A stretch of DNA of 64,000 bases from Candidatus Altimarinota bacterium (GCA_021734475.1 JAIPIU010000007.1:16699-80698); one strand, 5' to 3'. Positions 24,328 to 37,300 are shown, numbered from the stretch's first letter. Notes: generated by a model from the letters alone, not told the origin. Program-made: numbers and translations.

Positions 24328-24732
24328 ATGAAAAATCTAGTAAAATTTATACAAAGATATTCTACACAGTTAAAATATCTATGATTAATAGTTTTTATAC
24401 TATCTATGATAGTAGCTATCAGAACTTACCTAAATTATATAGCTATATTAGATGCAATTTGATCTGTTAATCAAGAAATCGAAAAAAAGACACAGGAAAT
24501 AAATCATGTTGAAAATTTTTTGAATAAATATTTATTATCTCACTATTGAGACTATTTCCTATCGCATGAAAATAATATTCTTTACAAAAACGAGTATATT
24601 CTTAGACTAGATATCAGCAATTCATGAAATCAAGAAATAATAGACGAAAAACAAGAAGTAAAAGAAAAAATATTAAATGCCCAAGATTCACGAAAAGATT
24701 TTATAGATAAAAAAATTAAAAATATAAAATAA
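24328..24732 (+). CDS. Single-pass membrane protein with coiled coil, 134 aa
   Basis: A membrane helix (LGLIVFILSMIVAIRTYL, about 18-36) followed by a long extracytoplasmic helical region with Glu/Lys/Gln heptads. The plan (short cytoplasmic tail, one helix, coiled coil) recalls FtsB/FtsL divisome proteins, but I see no diagnostic motif. It starts a plus-strand run with the FKBP lipoprotein gene 26 bp downstream. Confidence 0.6.
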
Positions 24733-24758
24733 ATTTTATATACTCACAAAAATCAAAA

Positions 24759-25256
24759 ATGAAAAAAATCTGATTATTAATGATCGTTTTAGCTTCAATA
24801 TTTATATTTGGATGCTGAAAAACACAGATCCTAGAAAGCATAGAAATCTGAGACAAAGTGAAAATAAGTTATGATTCTAAATTTGAAAATTGAGATATTT
24901 TTGAAGAAAATCAAACAAAAGAAATTATTGTATGAAATCAAGAAATAATAGAATGATTAGAAAATGCTATTATATGAATGAAACAATGAGAAGTTAAAGA
25001 AGTATTAGTAAATCCAAATGTTTGATATTGAGATAAATATGATGATAAAAATATACAACAATTGGCAAAATTTATATTTGATAGATTAAATCTAGTACCA
25101 GAAATGTGAAAAGAATATCAAATATGAGATATAAATGGTATCGTAAAATGAATTCAATGAGATTGAGATTACACAATTGTATTATTAGACACAAACCCAA
25201 AAGAAACCTATCAAAATTTAATATTTAATGTAAAAATAGACGAAATAAGTGAATAA
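24759..25256 (+). CDS. FKBP-type peptidyl-prolyl isomerase lipoprotein
   Basis: A 165-residue lipoprotein: signal peptide ending FIFGC (lipobox), then a SlyD-like FKBP domain with GDKVKISYDSKFENGDIFEE, EIIEGLENAIIGMKQGE and VNPNVGYGDKYD. The order of strands and the insert after the GxxxGYG region fit SlyD-like rather than classic FKBP12. It would catalyse proline isomerisation in folding of exported proteins at the outer face of the membrane. Lgt (9657) would acylate it. Confidence 0.85.
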
Positions 25257-25281
25257 TATAGTCTCGATATTTAAATTTTAT

Positions 25282-25314
25282 TACGTTTCAACGTTTTTAC
25301 GCTTTAACGTTTTC
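25282..25314 (+). repeat. ACGTTT-rich interspersed repeat, copy b
   Basis: CGTTTTTACGCTTTAACGTT and flanks lie directly before the start codon of the 726-residue gene. They match copy d (48733-) except for two transitions in that core. Confidence 0.5.
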
Positions 25315-25315
25315 T

Positions 25316-27496
25316 ATGCAACTTTTTAAAAGAATTCTATTGTCGCTATTTCCAGACGAAATGATGAAAAACAATATAAACCCCGCAAGTATGTTTATAT
25401 CTTTTATCTCTGCAAAAGAATTTTTTTCCGTAATAAACAGAAAAATAATAGAAAATTATAAGCTAAATTTATTTGATATTTCTATAGATCCATTTGAATT
25501 CAAAATTTGATTCTGAAATAAACAACAATTCAATCCAAAAGTAATTGACGCTTATTATTGATACTGTAGTACTGCCAATATAAATTGATACAGGTTCTTC
25601 AATCCTGCAAATACATCAAATTCAATAGCATTGATTTCTAGTATATATACAAAAGATATTTTCTCCAAATATCCCAAAGAGTATTTTCTAAATTTTATAT
25701 ATTCTGTTTATTTATTGAGTTTTGTTTTTTTAGCAAGAATTAAAAAATTTCCACAAAAAACTGAACAAGAAAAATACAATCGATTTATTGATACATTTCT
25801 ATCTTTTTACAAATTTGTTTTGGAACAAACATGAAAAAATATAGATCAGAAAGCATACTCTCAAATAAAAAAATCGTTATTATGACAAATAGATCTATTT
25901 TTTCTATTATTTCATTATTATCAAAATATAAACTGATTATTGCAAAATGATAAAGTATCTGATAATGAATTTTTAGAATGGATATTCTATGATGAATTAA
26001 AAAATGAAGATAAAAAAACTCATATACTCAATTTTATAAAAACACACAAAGAACAAAGTGAAAAATCAAATTTTTGAAGTTTAGAAAAATCTGTATTACA
26101 GTATATATTACCAGTTGATATACTTTTAAAGTATTTATTTTCAGAAAATGATATAAATTTAGTAATAGATAATATAGTAAGCAAAATATTTGATAAAAAG
26201 ATATTGGATCCTTTTATAAAAAATATACGTAAAAACCCAGAAACATTAGAAGATTTATTAAATTATACATTAGATTACAAAAATTTCAAAAAAAATTTCT
26301 TCAATTGAGTTCAAAAATATATAGTTAATATATTTAAAAATTCCCCCAATTGAACAGATGAAGAAATTGAAGACTTTATGTCATCTATAGGAGAAGATAT
26401 AGACAATATAGAAAGTCTAAAAATACCAGAAAGAATAAAAAAAGAATCAAGAATAATGGAAAAAATATTAAATTTTTACATAACATATGTATGATGATTA
26501 CGAATATCTAGATGAGATAATTTTTTCATAAGAATGTTTAGAAAAGATTTAATAAAAGATATATTAAATACAAAAGCATGAGAAGAAAAGGATACTTCTA
26601 TAAACTACTATTGATCAATGTTATACCAATATTGAAAAAATGTATTTTATTATAAATATACTACAGAAAATCTGAGATTATGAAAACAAAAATTCTTCTT
26701 ACCATACAAAAGTGATAGTAAAAAAATATATTCAAATCTATGTATATTAAATCTATTTGATGAAAATTTTATATCTACAATATTTCAAGATATAAACGAC
26801 AAAGATATAAAAATATACATAAAAAATCAGTATATTATAAATGATTTTAAAAAAATATTTAGCAAAGACATATCTATATTAGTAAAAAAAAATTGAGATA
26901 AATTCATAGATAAAACGTATTGAGATTTATCAAAACTACTAAACAATCCTAAGTCTTTTATAAAAAATTTAAACAAAAATCTATTGAAAAAAGATATTTA
27001 TCAAATAAAAGAAAGCCTATATTGTTTAGATTTTTGGATATTCAAAGATATATGTACAAATCTAAACAAAAGTAATATAAATTTAAAAAATAGTTATTCT
27101 GATACTATTATCTTGGGTATATTGGCAAGTATTAGAGAGACCATTTTTTGATTCATATTGATAGATAGATATTTCAAAAATAAGAATATTGATAATAAAA
27201 TTTTAATTGATTTATACTTATCTCAAATAATAAATATAGATTCTAAATACAAAAAAGTTTTTGAAAATATATTAAAATGAATGATAATTACATATTGAGA
27301 AATAATAGAAAAACGAATAGAAATAGATGACAACAAAGAAATATTATGATTAATATTAGATAATCGAATGAAATTTACAGATAAAAAAACAACAAAAGAT
27401 ATAATAAAATCTATTTCATGAGAAGATATAATACGATTCAAATGATTACTAAAAAATATGTATTATTACAACAAAAGATATATAATACCAAATTAA
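25316..27496 (+). CDS. Large helical protein of unknown function, 726 aa
   Basis: A 726-residue, Lys/Ile/Asn-rich, predominantly alpha-helical protein without signal peptide or convincing membrane segments. The N-terminal 60 residues (MQLFKRILLSLFPDEMMKNN) are followed by helical repeats with many aromatic residues, and a C-terminal basic end. No catalytic motif, P-loop or zinc cluster is apparent. It follows the FKBP lipoprotein by 60 bp, with a copy of the ACGTTT repeat in between, so it may have its own promoter. I do not recognise it; a lineage-specific protein is likely. Confidence 0.75.
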
Positions 27497-27529
27497 AAGA
27501 TTTTTTTAACTATTAATATTTAATCAAGT

Positions 27530-27964
27530 ATGAAGTGTCCCAAATGTCAAAGTATGGAAACAAAAGTAATAGATTCCAGAATGATAGAAGATTGACAAGT
27601 TATAAGGCGCAGAAGAGAATGTGAATTTTGTTCACATAGATTTACAACATTTGAAAAAAAGTGAGTAACAGAGCTAATTATAATCAAAAACGATTGAACA
27701 AAACAAATGTATGATAGACAAAAAATCAAAAGAGGTTTGATTCTATCATTTGCAAAAAGAAAAATAGAAAACGAAATAATAGAAAATATAATAAACAATT
27801 TAGAGATAAAACGACAAAATGAAAGCAATGAAATTAATTCAAATCAAATAGGTGAAGATATTCTTGAAGAACTAAAAAAATTAGATCCTGTGGCTTTTGT
27901 TAGGTTTGCTTCTGTTTACAAATCATTTAACGACTTAGAAGACTTCAAAAAATTCATATGATAA
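27530..27964 (+). CDS. nrdR: Transcriptional repressor NrdR
   Basis: A 144-residue NrdR: N-terminal zinc ribbon with CPKC (3-6) and CEFC (31-34), the DSR motif and RRRREC between them, then an ATP-cone domain starting at VTELIIIKNDGTKQMYDRQKI. NrdR senses ATP/dATP and represses ribonucleotide reductase operons. The last glycine before the stop is UGA (the frame extends one codon beyond the apparent end). No nrd gene is in the window. Confidence 0.93.
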
Positions 27965-28354
27965 TTACAATAACACTATTTCACTACCTATAGAATTAAG
28001 TTTATTATTTAGATTAAGCAAATCATTCCTAGATAATTTCCATAAAATATCAATTTCAGATAAGATAAATAAAGTTTTTCCTAATTTTTCCAAATCATCC
28101 GATAATAAATCCTGATAATCAAATTTTTGGTTTCGATATTCTGATTTTGATTCAATATCTCCTATTTGAACAAACTCTTCTAAACTTATTTCATGTTTTA
28201 AAAATTTATTAAAAGCATCAAATAAAAATCAATGTTTATGTGAGATTTGAAATTTTTCATATTTATTCGATTCTATTTTTTTTGCTATATCAATATAAGA
28301 ATCTTTATTTTCAATATACAATAAATCCAATAATAGTTCAAATTTTTCTATCAT
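27965..28354 (-). CDS. Hypothetical soluble protein, 129 aa
   Basis: Helical, acidic protein with only one UGA-Gly. Its stop codon abuts the nrdR stop with no gap. It starts 2 bp after the SufB/SufD-like gene's stop on the same strand, so the two form an operon. No family recognised; the operon suggests a link to iron-sulphur assembly, which is only inference. Confidence 0.65.
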
Positions 28355-28356
28355 AT

Positions 28357-29013
28357 CTATAATTTTATATATTCTAAAAATGTTTCAAAAATTTTATTTT
28401 TCTTCTCCAAATCTAAATTTGATAATCATAAGATATTATCAAAATATCATTTTACTATAAGTTTCTTGGTTTCATGTAATGAAAGTCATTTAGACATCAT
28501 ATAGAACAGTTTTTCATTATCTATTTTTTGTATCTTAGCTCAATGTGAAGCCGACACATCATTTGAAGATACATTTAATATAGGTAATGTTTTTACTGAT
28601 ATTTTTTCTCATAATAATATATTTTCCTCCAATAAATGACCACTTACTCATTTTATATTTTTTCATATATCTATATTGGCTTTTACATCGACTATTCAAT
28701 TATTAGCCAAAAAAGACACGATATAAATATTAACTTTACAAAAATTAGCATTAAGTTTGGTATCAATATTTATTTTAGATTTATTTTCATCACAAGATGC
28801 AAATATACAATAAACATCAAGTTCACTATACTCCCCTTTTAATTCAAATTTTATATCAATATCAGATCAATGACCATAAGAAAAATAACTAAGTTTTGAT
28901 TTTTCCTCCAATATAATCTTTTTATTTTGATTACAAGAAAAAAAACTATCAAAAATCTGATTATTTTCTCATTTATTTATAAGATTTTTTTTTATTTGTG
29001 GGGGTTTTAACAT
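28357..29013 (-). CDS. SufB/SufD-family iron-sulphur assembly protein, short
   Basis: A 218-residue protein. The C-terminal half carries the SufB/SufD hallmark: LPILNVSSNDVSASHGAKI, then KLFYMMSKGLS and HETKKLIVKGYF. The N-terminal half is beta-rich (KFELKGEYSELDVYC...), consistent with the beta-helix core, but the protein is about half the normal SufD/SufB length (around 400). The cysteine of SufB's KCSHGA motif is Ala-Ser here, so it is SufD-like. SufC and SufB are not in the window; sufS is at 42099. Confidence 0.8.
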
Positions 29014-29023
29014 AATTTTATAT

Positions 29024-29455
29024 TTAATTACTTACATTATCATTAAATCAATAATCAGCACCGGTTAAATCTTCTCAAGTATATACATTGTCAAATCATT
29101 CATTAAATTCTTCCTCAAATTCAGGATCATATACATTTACCAAATCTTCATTAGTTTGATCAACACTTCACGAATCTACAAGGTTTCAAGTCAAATTATC
29201 TTGATTCCATTTAACATAATCCTTCAATATTTCATAGATATCACTATCTGAATAAAAAATATTAGACAATGAAGCTGGTTCCAATATACTTATTTGAGCA
29301 GATATATCTCTCCAATCTCTAGAATTTTGATAAAAGAAATAATTTTCAAATCATCAAGTTTTTATAGTACCTATAAGCAAAAAGTATATTATAACTATAA
29401 ACAAAGTCCATAATAAATTTTTTATAATATTCCAAATCAGATGAATTAATTTCAT
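29024..29455 (-). CDS. Membrane-anchored acidic protein, 143 aa
   Basis: One N-terminal membrane helix (LLWTLFIVIIYFLLIG, about 14-30) and an acidic extracytoplasmic part with Asp/Glu/Asn/Gly-rich C-terminus (VYDPEFEEEFNEGF). It ends 10 bp before the SufB/SufD-like start, so the minus-strand unit would be this gene, the SufB/SufD-like gene and the 129-residue gene. No family recognised. Confidence 0.65.
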
Positions 29456-29605
29456 ATTGAAAATATAACAAAATAAAGTAAACAAAATATAATCATTGAT
29501 TAATCTTTATCAACGAAATCAAACAAAATCAAAAACAAAAAACATTTGACATTATTTATAAATTATTTATAATAAAGATAAGTTTTATTTATTATCATCA
29601 CCCAG

Positions 29606-31363
29606 ATGAAAAAACTATTAGCTTCACTTATTTTATTATCAGCGATTTTCTTTGTATGAAATCATACTTTTGCCAAAGATTGCCTAGATCTCAGTTTTTC
29701 AGATTGAGATATTTGTATTAGTATGGACAAAGACGATGATGAATATACATTAGACTATGAACTTGAAGATACAAATTGAGCGGTATCTTTGAAATGTGAT
29801 ATTTTATTACCAGATAATACACTAAAAAATCTATGAGCATGTAATTGAGATTTTACTTATTCAAAGGAAAAAACCGAAAAAGTAAAATTATATGTAAGAT
29901 TAAATAACGAATACAAAACTAAAGAAGCATATTATGATTTTGATGATTGAGAACGATGAAATTCAATATGATGATCTTCTTCTAATTGAGATTTAGATGA
30001 ATTTGATTTCTATTATATTGAAGATTCTTCTCCTGATAAAGACGAACGAATTACTGTTAGAATAAAAGCTTTAGATGACGATAATGACGTAATCTCTGAT
30101 TACGATGAACAAGTTACTCTTCATTTCCAAAGAGATTGAGATGATGCTGATGATTACGATCTTAAAATACAATCTGATGATTTTAATGAAGATGAAGACG
30201 ATCTTGATTCCAACGGTGAAATTGATGTTGATTTCGATAACGGTTATCTAGAATTTGAAGTTTGGTTCGAATATGAGGACGAATATACAATTACTGTTGA
30301 AGATTGAAGTGTTGATGCAGATCAAGATTTCGATGTTTGAGATAATTGATCTTCTTCTAATTGAGATGTTGATAATTTCTATGTAACAACTAATGATTCT
30401 TCTCCTGAAACTGATGAACGAGTTGATCTTACTATCAAAGCTCGTGATGATTGAAATGATTTAGTTGATGACTATGATTGAACTGTTGTATTTGAAGTTT
30501 ATTATAGAACTTCTAGTTCTTCTTCTCGATACAAAACTACATCTTCTACTTATTTTGAAATAGATGATGATTATGAAGACGGTTATGAATTTGATTCTGA
30601 TGATGACTGATTAGTCACTCTTGATAATTTTATTGAATTCAAAAAAGATTATGATTTCAAAGTTCTTGTTGAAGATGAAGATGATGATGATATTTATGGT
30701 GAAAGAATATTTTATGTTGATGATAACTGATCTTCTTCTAATTGAGATTTAGATGAATTTGATTTCTATTATGTTGAAGATTCTTCTCCTGATAAAGACG
30801 AACGAATTACTGTTAGAATAAAAGCTTTAGATGACGATAATGACGTAATCTCTGATTACGATGAACAAGTTACTCTTCATTTCCAAAGAGATTGAGATGA
30901 CGCTGATGATTACGATCTTAAAATACAATCTGATGATTTTAATGAAGATGAAGACGATCTTGATTCCAACGGTGAAATTGATGTTGATTTCGATAACGGT
31001 TATCTAGAATTTGAAGTTTGGTTCGAATATGAAGATGAATATACGATTACTGTTGAAGATTGAAGTGTTGATGCAGATCAAGATTTCGATGTTTGAGATA
31101 ATTGATCTTCTTCTAATTGATTTTCTTCAAGTGATATAGATAAAGTTGAATGAGTTTACAATGCTCGACCAGCATTAATAGATGATCTAGAAGATGATTA
31201 TCCAGCATTAAAAACAAATAATACACGACAAAATATGTCAGATGATTTCTATGATGAAATGGAAAATATAATAAATTGAGATGATTCTATATACGACAAT
31301 TATGATGAATTTTATGACTGATTCTTAGATCGATATTCTTATACAATACAAGTTAGAGACTAA
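29606..31363 (+). CDS. Secreted acidic protein with tandem Ig-like repeats, one near-identical pair
   Basis: A 585-residue exported protein: signal peptide (LLASLILLSAIFFVGNHTFA), then three related domains that each begin GSSSNGD and contain DSSPxxDERxxxxIKA and a DYD turn, the pattern of Ig-like calcium-binding repeats. Domains 1 and 3 are near-identical over 131 residues; domain 2 is diverged. Asp and Glu dominate, suggesting Ca2+-dependent folding. The C-terminal part (about 505-585) has conserved Arg/Tyr and no membrane anchor. It is probably a cell-surface adhesin or S-layer-like protein; function unproven. Confidence 0.8.
29972..30364 (+). repeat. 393-bp direct repeat, copy 1
   Basis: Identical, apart from a handful of mostly third-position changes and one Ile/Val change, to 30728-31120 (offset 756 bp). 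It encodes one Ig-like domain. Confidence 0.95.
30728..31120 (+). repeat. 393-bp direct repeat, copy 2
   Basis: Second copy of the Ig-like domain repeat. The few differences from copy 1 imply recent duplication or gene conversion. Confidence 0.95.
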
Positions 31364-31388
31364 CTCTATCTATAATAAATTTAAATAA

Positions 31389-31421
31389 AGGCAGATCTTC
31401 AAAAGAGTTCTGCTTTTTTTA
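31389..31421 (+). terminator. Intrinsic terminator
   Basis: GCAGA / TCTGC stem with an AT-rich loop and seven T, 26 bp after the Ig-repeat gene. Confidence 0.65.
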
Positions 31422-31499
31422 TTGCATAATCTCATAAAATATTTATATAAAAAGCTAATCTATAAATAAAAAATAAATTTTAAAAATTTCTCAATTAAA

Positions 31500-32285
31500 A
31501 TGATTAAAAAAAATAAAGTCTGAAGACCTCAAAAAGTTTTTAAACTTAAACCAAAAGAAGATATAGTTAGACCACGCTGAAGACCAAGAAAAGAGGTAGA
31601 AAAAGAAAAAAACAAAATATTAAAAATAGACGACATATCTTCCATAACAAAAAAAATAAAATTTAAATCTAATATTGATAAAATAACTCGATGATTATTG
31701 TTATTTTCTGTAATACTTTTAATATTCTCTATAATGGTAAAAAATAATTCTAATCAAGAAAAGGAGGTTATAGATGAAATAACATCTAACATACAGATAG
31801 AAAAGCAAGAAATTAAAACACCAGAAAAAACAACAACATGACAAAGAATACAAGCTCCACAAAAACAAGATGACAATTTAAGACCATTGTCACAAGAAGA
31901 AGAATTAATATTCAATTTTTATAAAGACATAAATGAATCAAATTTCAACAAATTATGAGATTATATGGATATTAATTTAAAAAGAACAGATGTTTACAGA
32001 ATATATTTCAATCAAGATTGGTTATCAAATTTCATATCAAACATAAGCAACAATACATTATTTATAATTAGCATAAAAGAAATCCCTAACGAATGATCAA
32101 AGGCCAAGAAATATGAATATCAACTAAAATATAAACTCAAAAACGATGATACATTATTTACTGAAAATCGAAATATATCGATTGTATACAAAGATAATAT
32201 TCCACTAATATGAAGTATAATGTGTACTACAACATGATGTTCCAAGAATCCATTCTTCAACCCACAAAGATACTGAATAAAATAA
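31500..32285 (+). CDS. Membrane protein with N-terminal AT-hook-like motifs
   Basis: A 261-residue protein. The first 40 residues are very basic and include KVGRPQK and RPRGRPRKE, the latter a textbook AT-hook core (RGRP). Two of the hook glycines are UGA. One membrane helix follows (GLLLFSVILLIFSIMV, about 66-81), then a low-complexity linker and a C-terminal domain with CTTTGC (a possible disulphide pair) near the end. The topology places the AT-hooks in the cytoplasm, where they could touch the AT-rich chromosome. Function is not known. Confidence 0.7.
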
Positions 32286-32357
32286 AACGTTTAAACGTAA
32301 AAACGTAGCAATGTAAAAACATTTTACGCTTATACGCTTTTACATTTTTACGCTCTC
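32286..32357 (+). repeat. ACGTTT-rich interspersed repeat, copy c
   Basis: About 70 bp with ACGTTTAAACGT palindrome and repeated TTTTACGC units fills the gap between the AT-hook gene and miaA, ending two codons' distance from its ATG. Confidence 0.5.
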
Positions 32358-32358
32358 T

Positions 32359-33312
32359 ATGGAAATACAAGATATTGTTTCTCAAGTAAAAGAAGATATA
32401 ACAAATTTCAAAAAAGATAATCATAATTGAATTATCATAATTCGATGAGCTACGGCTACATGAAAAAGCAAATTATCAGTGATGATATGAGATTTTTTTG
32501 ATATAGAGATAATATCTGCTGATAGTAGACAGATTTTTAAATATATGAATATTGGAACAGATAAAGTATCAGATGATATACTAAAAAAAATACATCATCA
32601 TCAAATAAATATAGTCAATCCAGACGAAAGATATACAGCATGACAACGAAAAGATGATACAGAAAAACTAATACAAAAAATATTCAAAAAAAAGAAAATT
32701 CCTCTAATTGTATGATGAACATGACTTTATATAGATACTATATACAAAAACTTTTCTATGCCTTCATGTCCTCCTGACCATAAACTCAGAAAAAAGCTAG
32801 AAGATAAAGAAATTAAAAAGCCATGAATACTATATAAAGAATTAATGGAAATAGATACACAAGAAGCTAATAAATTACATCCAAACTCAATCAGATATAT
32901 AATCAGAGCGCTAGAAATTTACCACAAAACCTGAAAAACAAAAACCCAGAGTTATTTACAATCTGATGTTAAACGACCAACTTTGATGATATGATTACGA
33001 AGAGAGAAAGAAGATACAAATCATAGAATAAATATTAGAATCAAAGAAATGATAAAAAACTGACTAATAGATGAAGTAAGATGATTATTAAAAAAGTGAT
33101 ACTGATCCCAGTTACAATCAATGCAATGAATAGGATACAAAGAAACAATAGAATATTTAAACTGAAATTATGATCTAGAGAAATTAGAAGAAACACTTAA
33201 AAGAAATACACATTACTTAGCAAAAAAGCAAAGAACATGGTTTCGTAGATATATAGCAGAAGCTAAACAAATTCCAAAAAAAAATGTAACATATAAATTA
33301 TATAAATTATAA
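32359..33312 (+). CDS. miaA: tRNA dimethylallyltransferase
   Basis: A 317-residue MiaA: P-loop GATATGKS (about 29-36), DSRQIFKYMNIGTDK (substrate-binding DSR motif), VGGTGLYID, and SIRYIIRALEIY. The enzyme prenylates A37 of tRNAs that read U-starting codons, which includes whatever tRNA reads UGA as glycine, an interesting link (inference). The N-terminus carries about 20 extra residues before the first strand compared with E. coli MiaA. Confidence 0.93.
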
Positions 33313-33316
33313 TATT

Positions 33317-34381
33317 TTATGCAGCCATAGATCGATTATCAACATAGCTTTCATCTAAATTTTGAGCTATATCTAATCTAGCGTCCTTATTTTTGTAATA
33401 ATTATCTACAAACTCTTTGTGATCAAAGTGCCAATCTTCTGAAGAAATTGGATGAAAATTAAATATTTTTGCAATTTTCTTTAATCAAGACACTCATCAT
33501 ATTTTTTTGCTATATCTAGAATTAGTAGATACGTCTATAGAATATCATAGGTTGTGTCAACTATAACCAGGATCTGCTGTGGGAGTTCAAGTTTTTTTAT
33601 TTTTTTCTTTTAGATCTTCTTGATGTTCTATTGTTCTATAGCCACTTTCTATTAAAAACTTAGATCAAGTTTTATTATAAAATATCAAAGCAAGTCAAAT
33701 TAAATCTGATGCTATTTTGGAATTTACATAAGGAGTTTTGCCTCTACATTCCAAAATAATCTTTCAATTTTTATCTTTTAATTTTTTTATTTTGGTTAGA
33801 TTTCATTTTGTTTCAAGTTTATCCACTATATATTTACTATTTTCTCAAACATATTCCAAATCCTCTTTTTTGACTTCTCATCAAACTTTAAGATTTTTAT
33901 AAGGAGTATAAATTGGCACAAATGGTACAATGGGAGTTTCTTTAGAATCAGTATTACTAGTCTCTGTAGAAGCATCATCTGTAGAAGTATCATCTATTGC
34001 TTCAGGATCTTCAACGCTAATATCAGGATTTAATATTTTTTCTTTTAATTGATTTAATGCATCTTTGGTATTAGCACTATCAAGTTCTTTTTTAGCTTCT
34101 TGAAAATACTTACTAGTTTCCGGATCTAATCAATCCAACAATTTATTTATAAAATTTCAACTAAAATTATCTGATATTTTATCTAATAATCACTCAGATA
34201 CTAAATAATCTTTGATCATATCTCAATCCCCTATTATAAAATTAGACAAAGAAGATCATTTTTTTTCTTTTATTTTTTCTATATATAGATCAGCTACTTC
34301 ATTCTTTAGATCAATAATTTCATCATCAACAGATCAAATAGGATTTTTAAGTATATCTAGATTCTCAAATATTTCTGCCAT
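33317..34381 (-). CDS. VanY-type D-Ala-D-Ala carboxypeptidase (peptidase M15B)
   Basis: A 354-residue protein. The C-terminal ~180 residues are an M15B domain with SGYRTIEHQEDL, the zinc motif SGHNLGYSIDVS (His and Asp ligands) and EDWHFDH (catalytic Glu/Asp region and third ligand). The N-terminal half is an acidic Ser/Thr-rich linker preceded by a helical segment, with no signal peptide. It trims D-Ala from peptidoglycan stems. It is the last gene of a minus-strand unit with two giant membrane proteins. The absence of an export signal is odd and suggests export through partners. Confidence 0.85.
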
Positions 34382-34397
34382 TTTTTAATTTTAAAGA

Positions 34398-37300
34398 TTA
34401 AAATGAATTAATATATTTTATAAATTTTCATTTATTTGACTCAATAAGTAAGCTAGGAAAGTACTTTTCTATGGTTTTTGGTTTTAAAATATCAGTATCA
34501 TTTATATATGAATCATCAACATAAAGTTTACCACTCAGATCTCAAAAATCAAATTTACCTGATGAATCAGGATGTTTCTTTAAATAATGTCACTTTATTC
34601 GATTTATAAGATTACTCATATAACAAAACTCTCTAAGATTAGTAAAAGAATAATTTATACCAACTATTTTATACAGTTTTTTCTCTACGTCTATTTTTAC
34701 TTCACAAACAGATCATCGACTTTCAACCGATCAAATAATATTTTTTTCAGAAGACTTTTTTTCATTCAAATTAAATTTTATTTTTCATCTTCAATATCAT
34801 CGATCAACATTATTCATAGTTTTAATTATATTATCCATAGTTTTATCAATATTTGCATATATTTCATTTTCCGAATTAGAAACATTTCTTATAGTTTGAG
34901 GATTTTCTTTTACTTTTGTTCAATCAATTGAAAGTAAAGTATCATCTACATCAATATACAAATTACTATTCCCTAAATTTATATCTATTCTAGCTTTTAA
35001 ATAATCATCATTTCAATCATAATTCTGTTTTATTTTAGCAGTATTTTCATTATTTCAATTAGTTTTCAAAACTTCTGATTCAAATACAGACAACATAACT
35101 TGATTTAACATTCGCTCTCATTTCTTTTTTTCTATAAGGTTTTCTGATAAAAGCAACTGTTCAACTGTTTTATCTTCTCATTGATATTTATTTTTTATAT
35201 ATTTTAATATATTCGTCTTTTCATCTTCTTCCAAATCTAAATGATCAAAGTTAACTTTTCAACTTTTATCAATCTTATATTTTTCTTTATTTATCCATGC
35301 CCAAGCTTGAGACATACGATTGAAATTTCATAAATTATTATTTATAGAAAATTGTGATATTGTTGCCAACATTCACATATAAGTTCAATTAAAGTAATTA
35401 TAGTAAGATTTCCATTGTTCTTTTAATTTAAAACTAGCACTATCTACATCAAGATATTTCAAAGATTCAACAAAATTATTTCGTTCATAAACTTTATTTG
35501 ACATCTCTCTTTCTATTTCTACTGGAATATTTAATTCATCTTCATGTCATCAAAACAATCCATCTTGCTTACGAGATTCTATATTTCTAATATTATTAAG
35601 TCTATCTTTTTCAATATTAACCATTTCTATAACTTTTAGTTCTTCTACACTAAGATTATCTCTAAGTGGATTTATAGATTCATATTTTATATTATTTCAA
35701 GTTTGATCAAAATTTAAAATTTCGCTAATATAGTTTTCTGAGCTAATAGCAATTATTTGATTATTTTCATATTTAAATAAAAATTTTTCAACATCTCAAA
35801 TTTTTGCTCTTTTGGCCGCTATTACCAAATTATATGGAATTTCAACGTATCAAGTTTGATTTTTTCATTCATATATCAATTCTCCATTATTATTTACACT
35901 AGCGTCTTCTCATAAAGAACTAGATTGTTTTTTAATAAAATCAACAATTTGATTCTCAACCTTTTTCTTTTCTTGAGGAGATTTAGCATCTATTTCTTCT
36001 TTTATTATTTCTTTTATTTTTGATCTAAATTCATTTACAGCTTCTCTATCAGCAACATCTACTGCTGAATCCAGCATCAAAACATCATCAAATTTGTCAT
36101 AAACCTGATCTGCTGTTAAATTTTTATTATCTATATCATCCAAGTTCCATTTTCTATCAATAGTAGAAAACCGATTAGCAACTGCATTTAGAATAATTCA
36201 ACCCATAACAAAACTAATTGGACTACTATTGTACCATCTATCTCAACCAAAAGTATTTTCATCATTATTTATTTTTCGTTTATTATCGTAGTATATTCAT
36301 TTAGTATCATCACTAGATTCAGTATAAAAACTCATAAGTTCAAACATATCATTATTTCAATCATATCAATGAAATTCTCTAGCCATCCTATATATTATAT
36401 TTTGACCAGTAGACTGTGATGTTTGAAAATTTGTATTTAATCTAGATTCTAATCAGTTTCTACTTGAAAAGTAATTTATAGCATTATCTTGATTAAAATT
36501 CGAAGAAACATCTATCTGTTTTATATCAATCAATATTCTTTCCAAATAGCTATTATCATAAGATGTATAATCTATAGTAACGTTCTTCTTATGTTCTATA
36601 GTCAATCAAAGGTTTTTATAATGATAATATTTTTTAATAAATTCTTTATTTTTCTTAATAGCGGTTAATTCAGTTTCGGTATATACAGATTCATTGAATA
36701 TTTCAAATCTATTTATTCCAGTACATAAATATTCAAATCTATTTATATCAGTTTTATAAATATTCTCAAACAAAGAATATTGTTTTGGATAACTATTTTT
36801 TAAGTCTTCTCAAAGTTTATTTTTATATTCTTCTATAGATCATGTAAATCATTTTATACATTCATTTTCGGGATTTTTTATTTCTGAATAAACATCAGAT
36901 TCTCATAATATCTTTTCTATATAAGATATACCTGAACTTTTTTTTATATTTTCCATAAATTCAAGATATTTTTTGTTATCTATATCCTTTTTGATAAACT
37001 TGTTTACATATATCATCCTATCATTTATTATATTTTCCATAGTACTCCATTCATTATCTCGTTTATCTTTATCTTCTTTTGATAATTTTTTATAAAAATC
37101 TTCTCTAATTAATCCTGAATAATACCAATTACTAATAATAGAAAAACTATATTTACTAGATAATAAATTTTTTGAATATTTATCTATTTCTTCTTGAAAT
37201 ATCAAAGCTTCCCAAGCATCTTTAAATGTATTTATTCATTTTTTATTCAATGCTTTATCTGTAAGATTTGGATTAGCATCAATATCTTGTTCTTTTGCAC

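Noticed and set aside
34587..34931. Plus-strand 114-residue hydrophobic frame
   Set aside because: Antisense of the 1459-residue gene, whose minus frame is intact with UGA=Gly.
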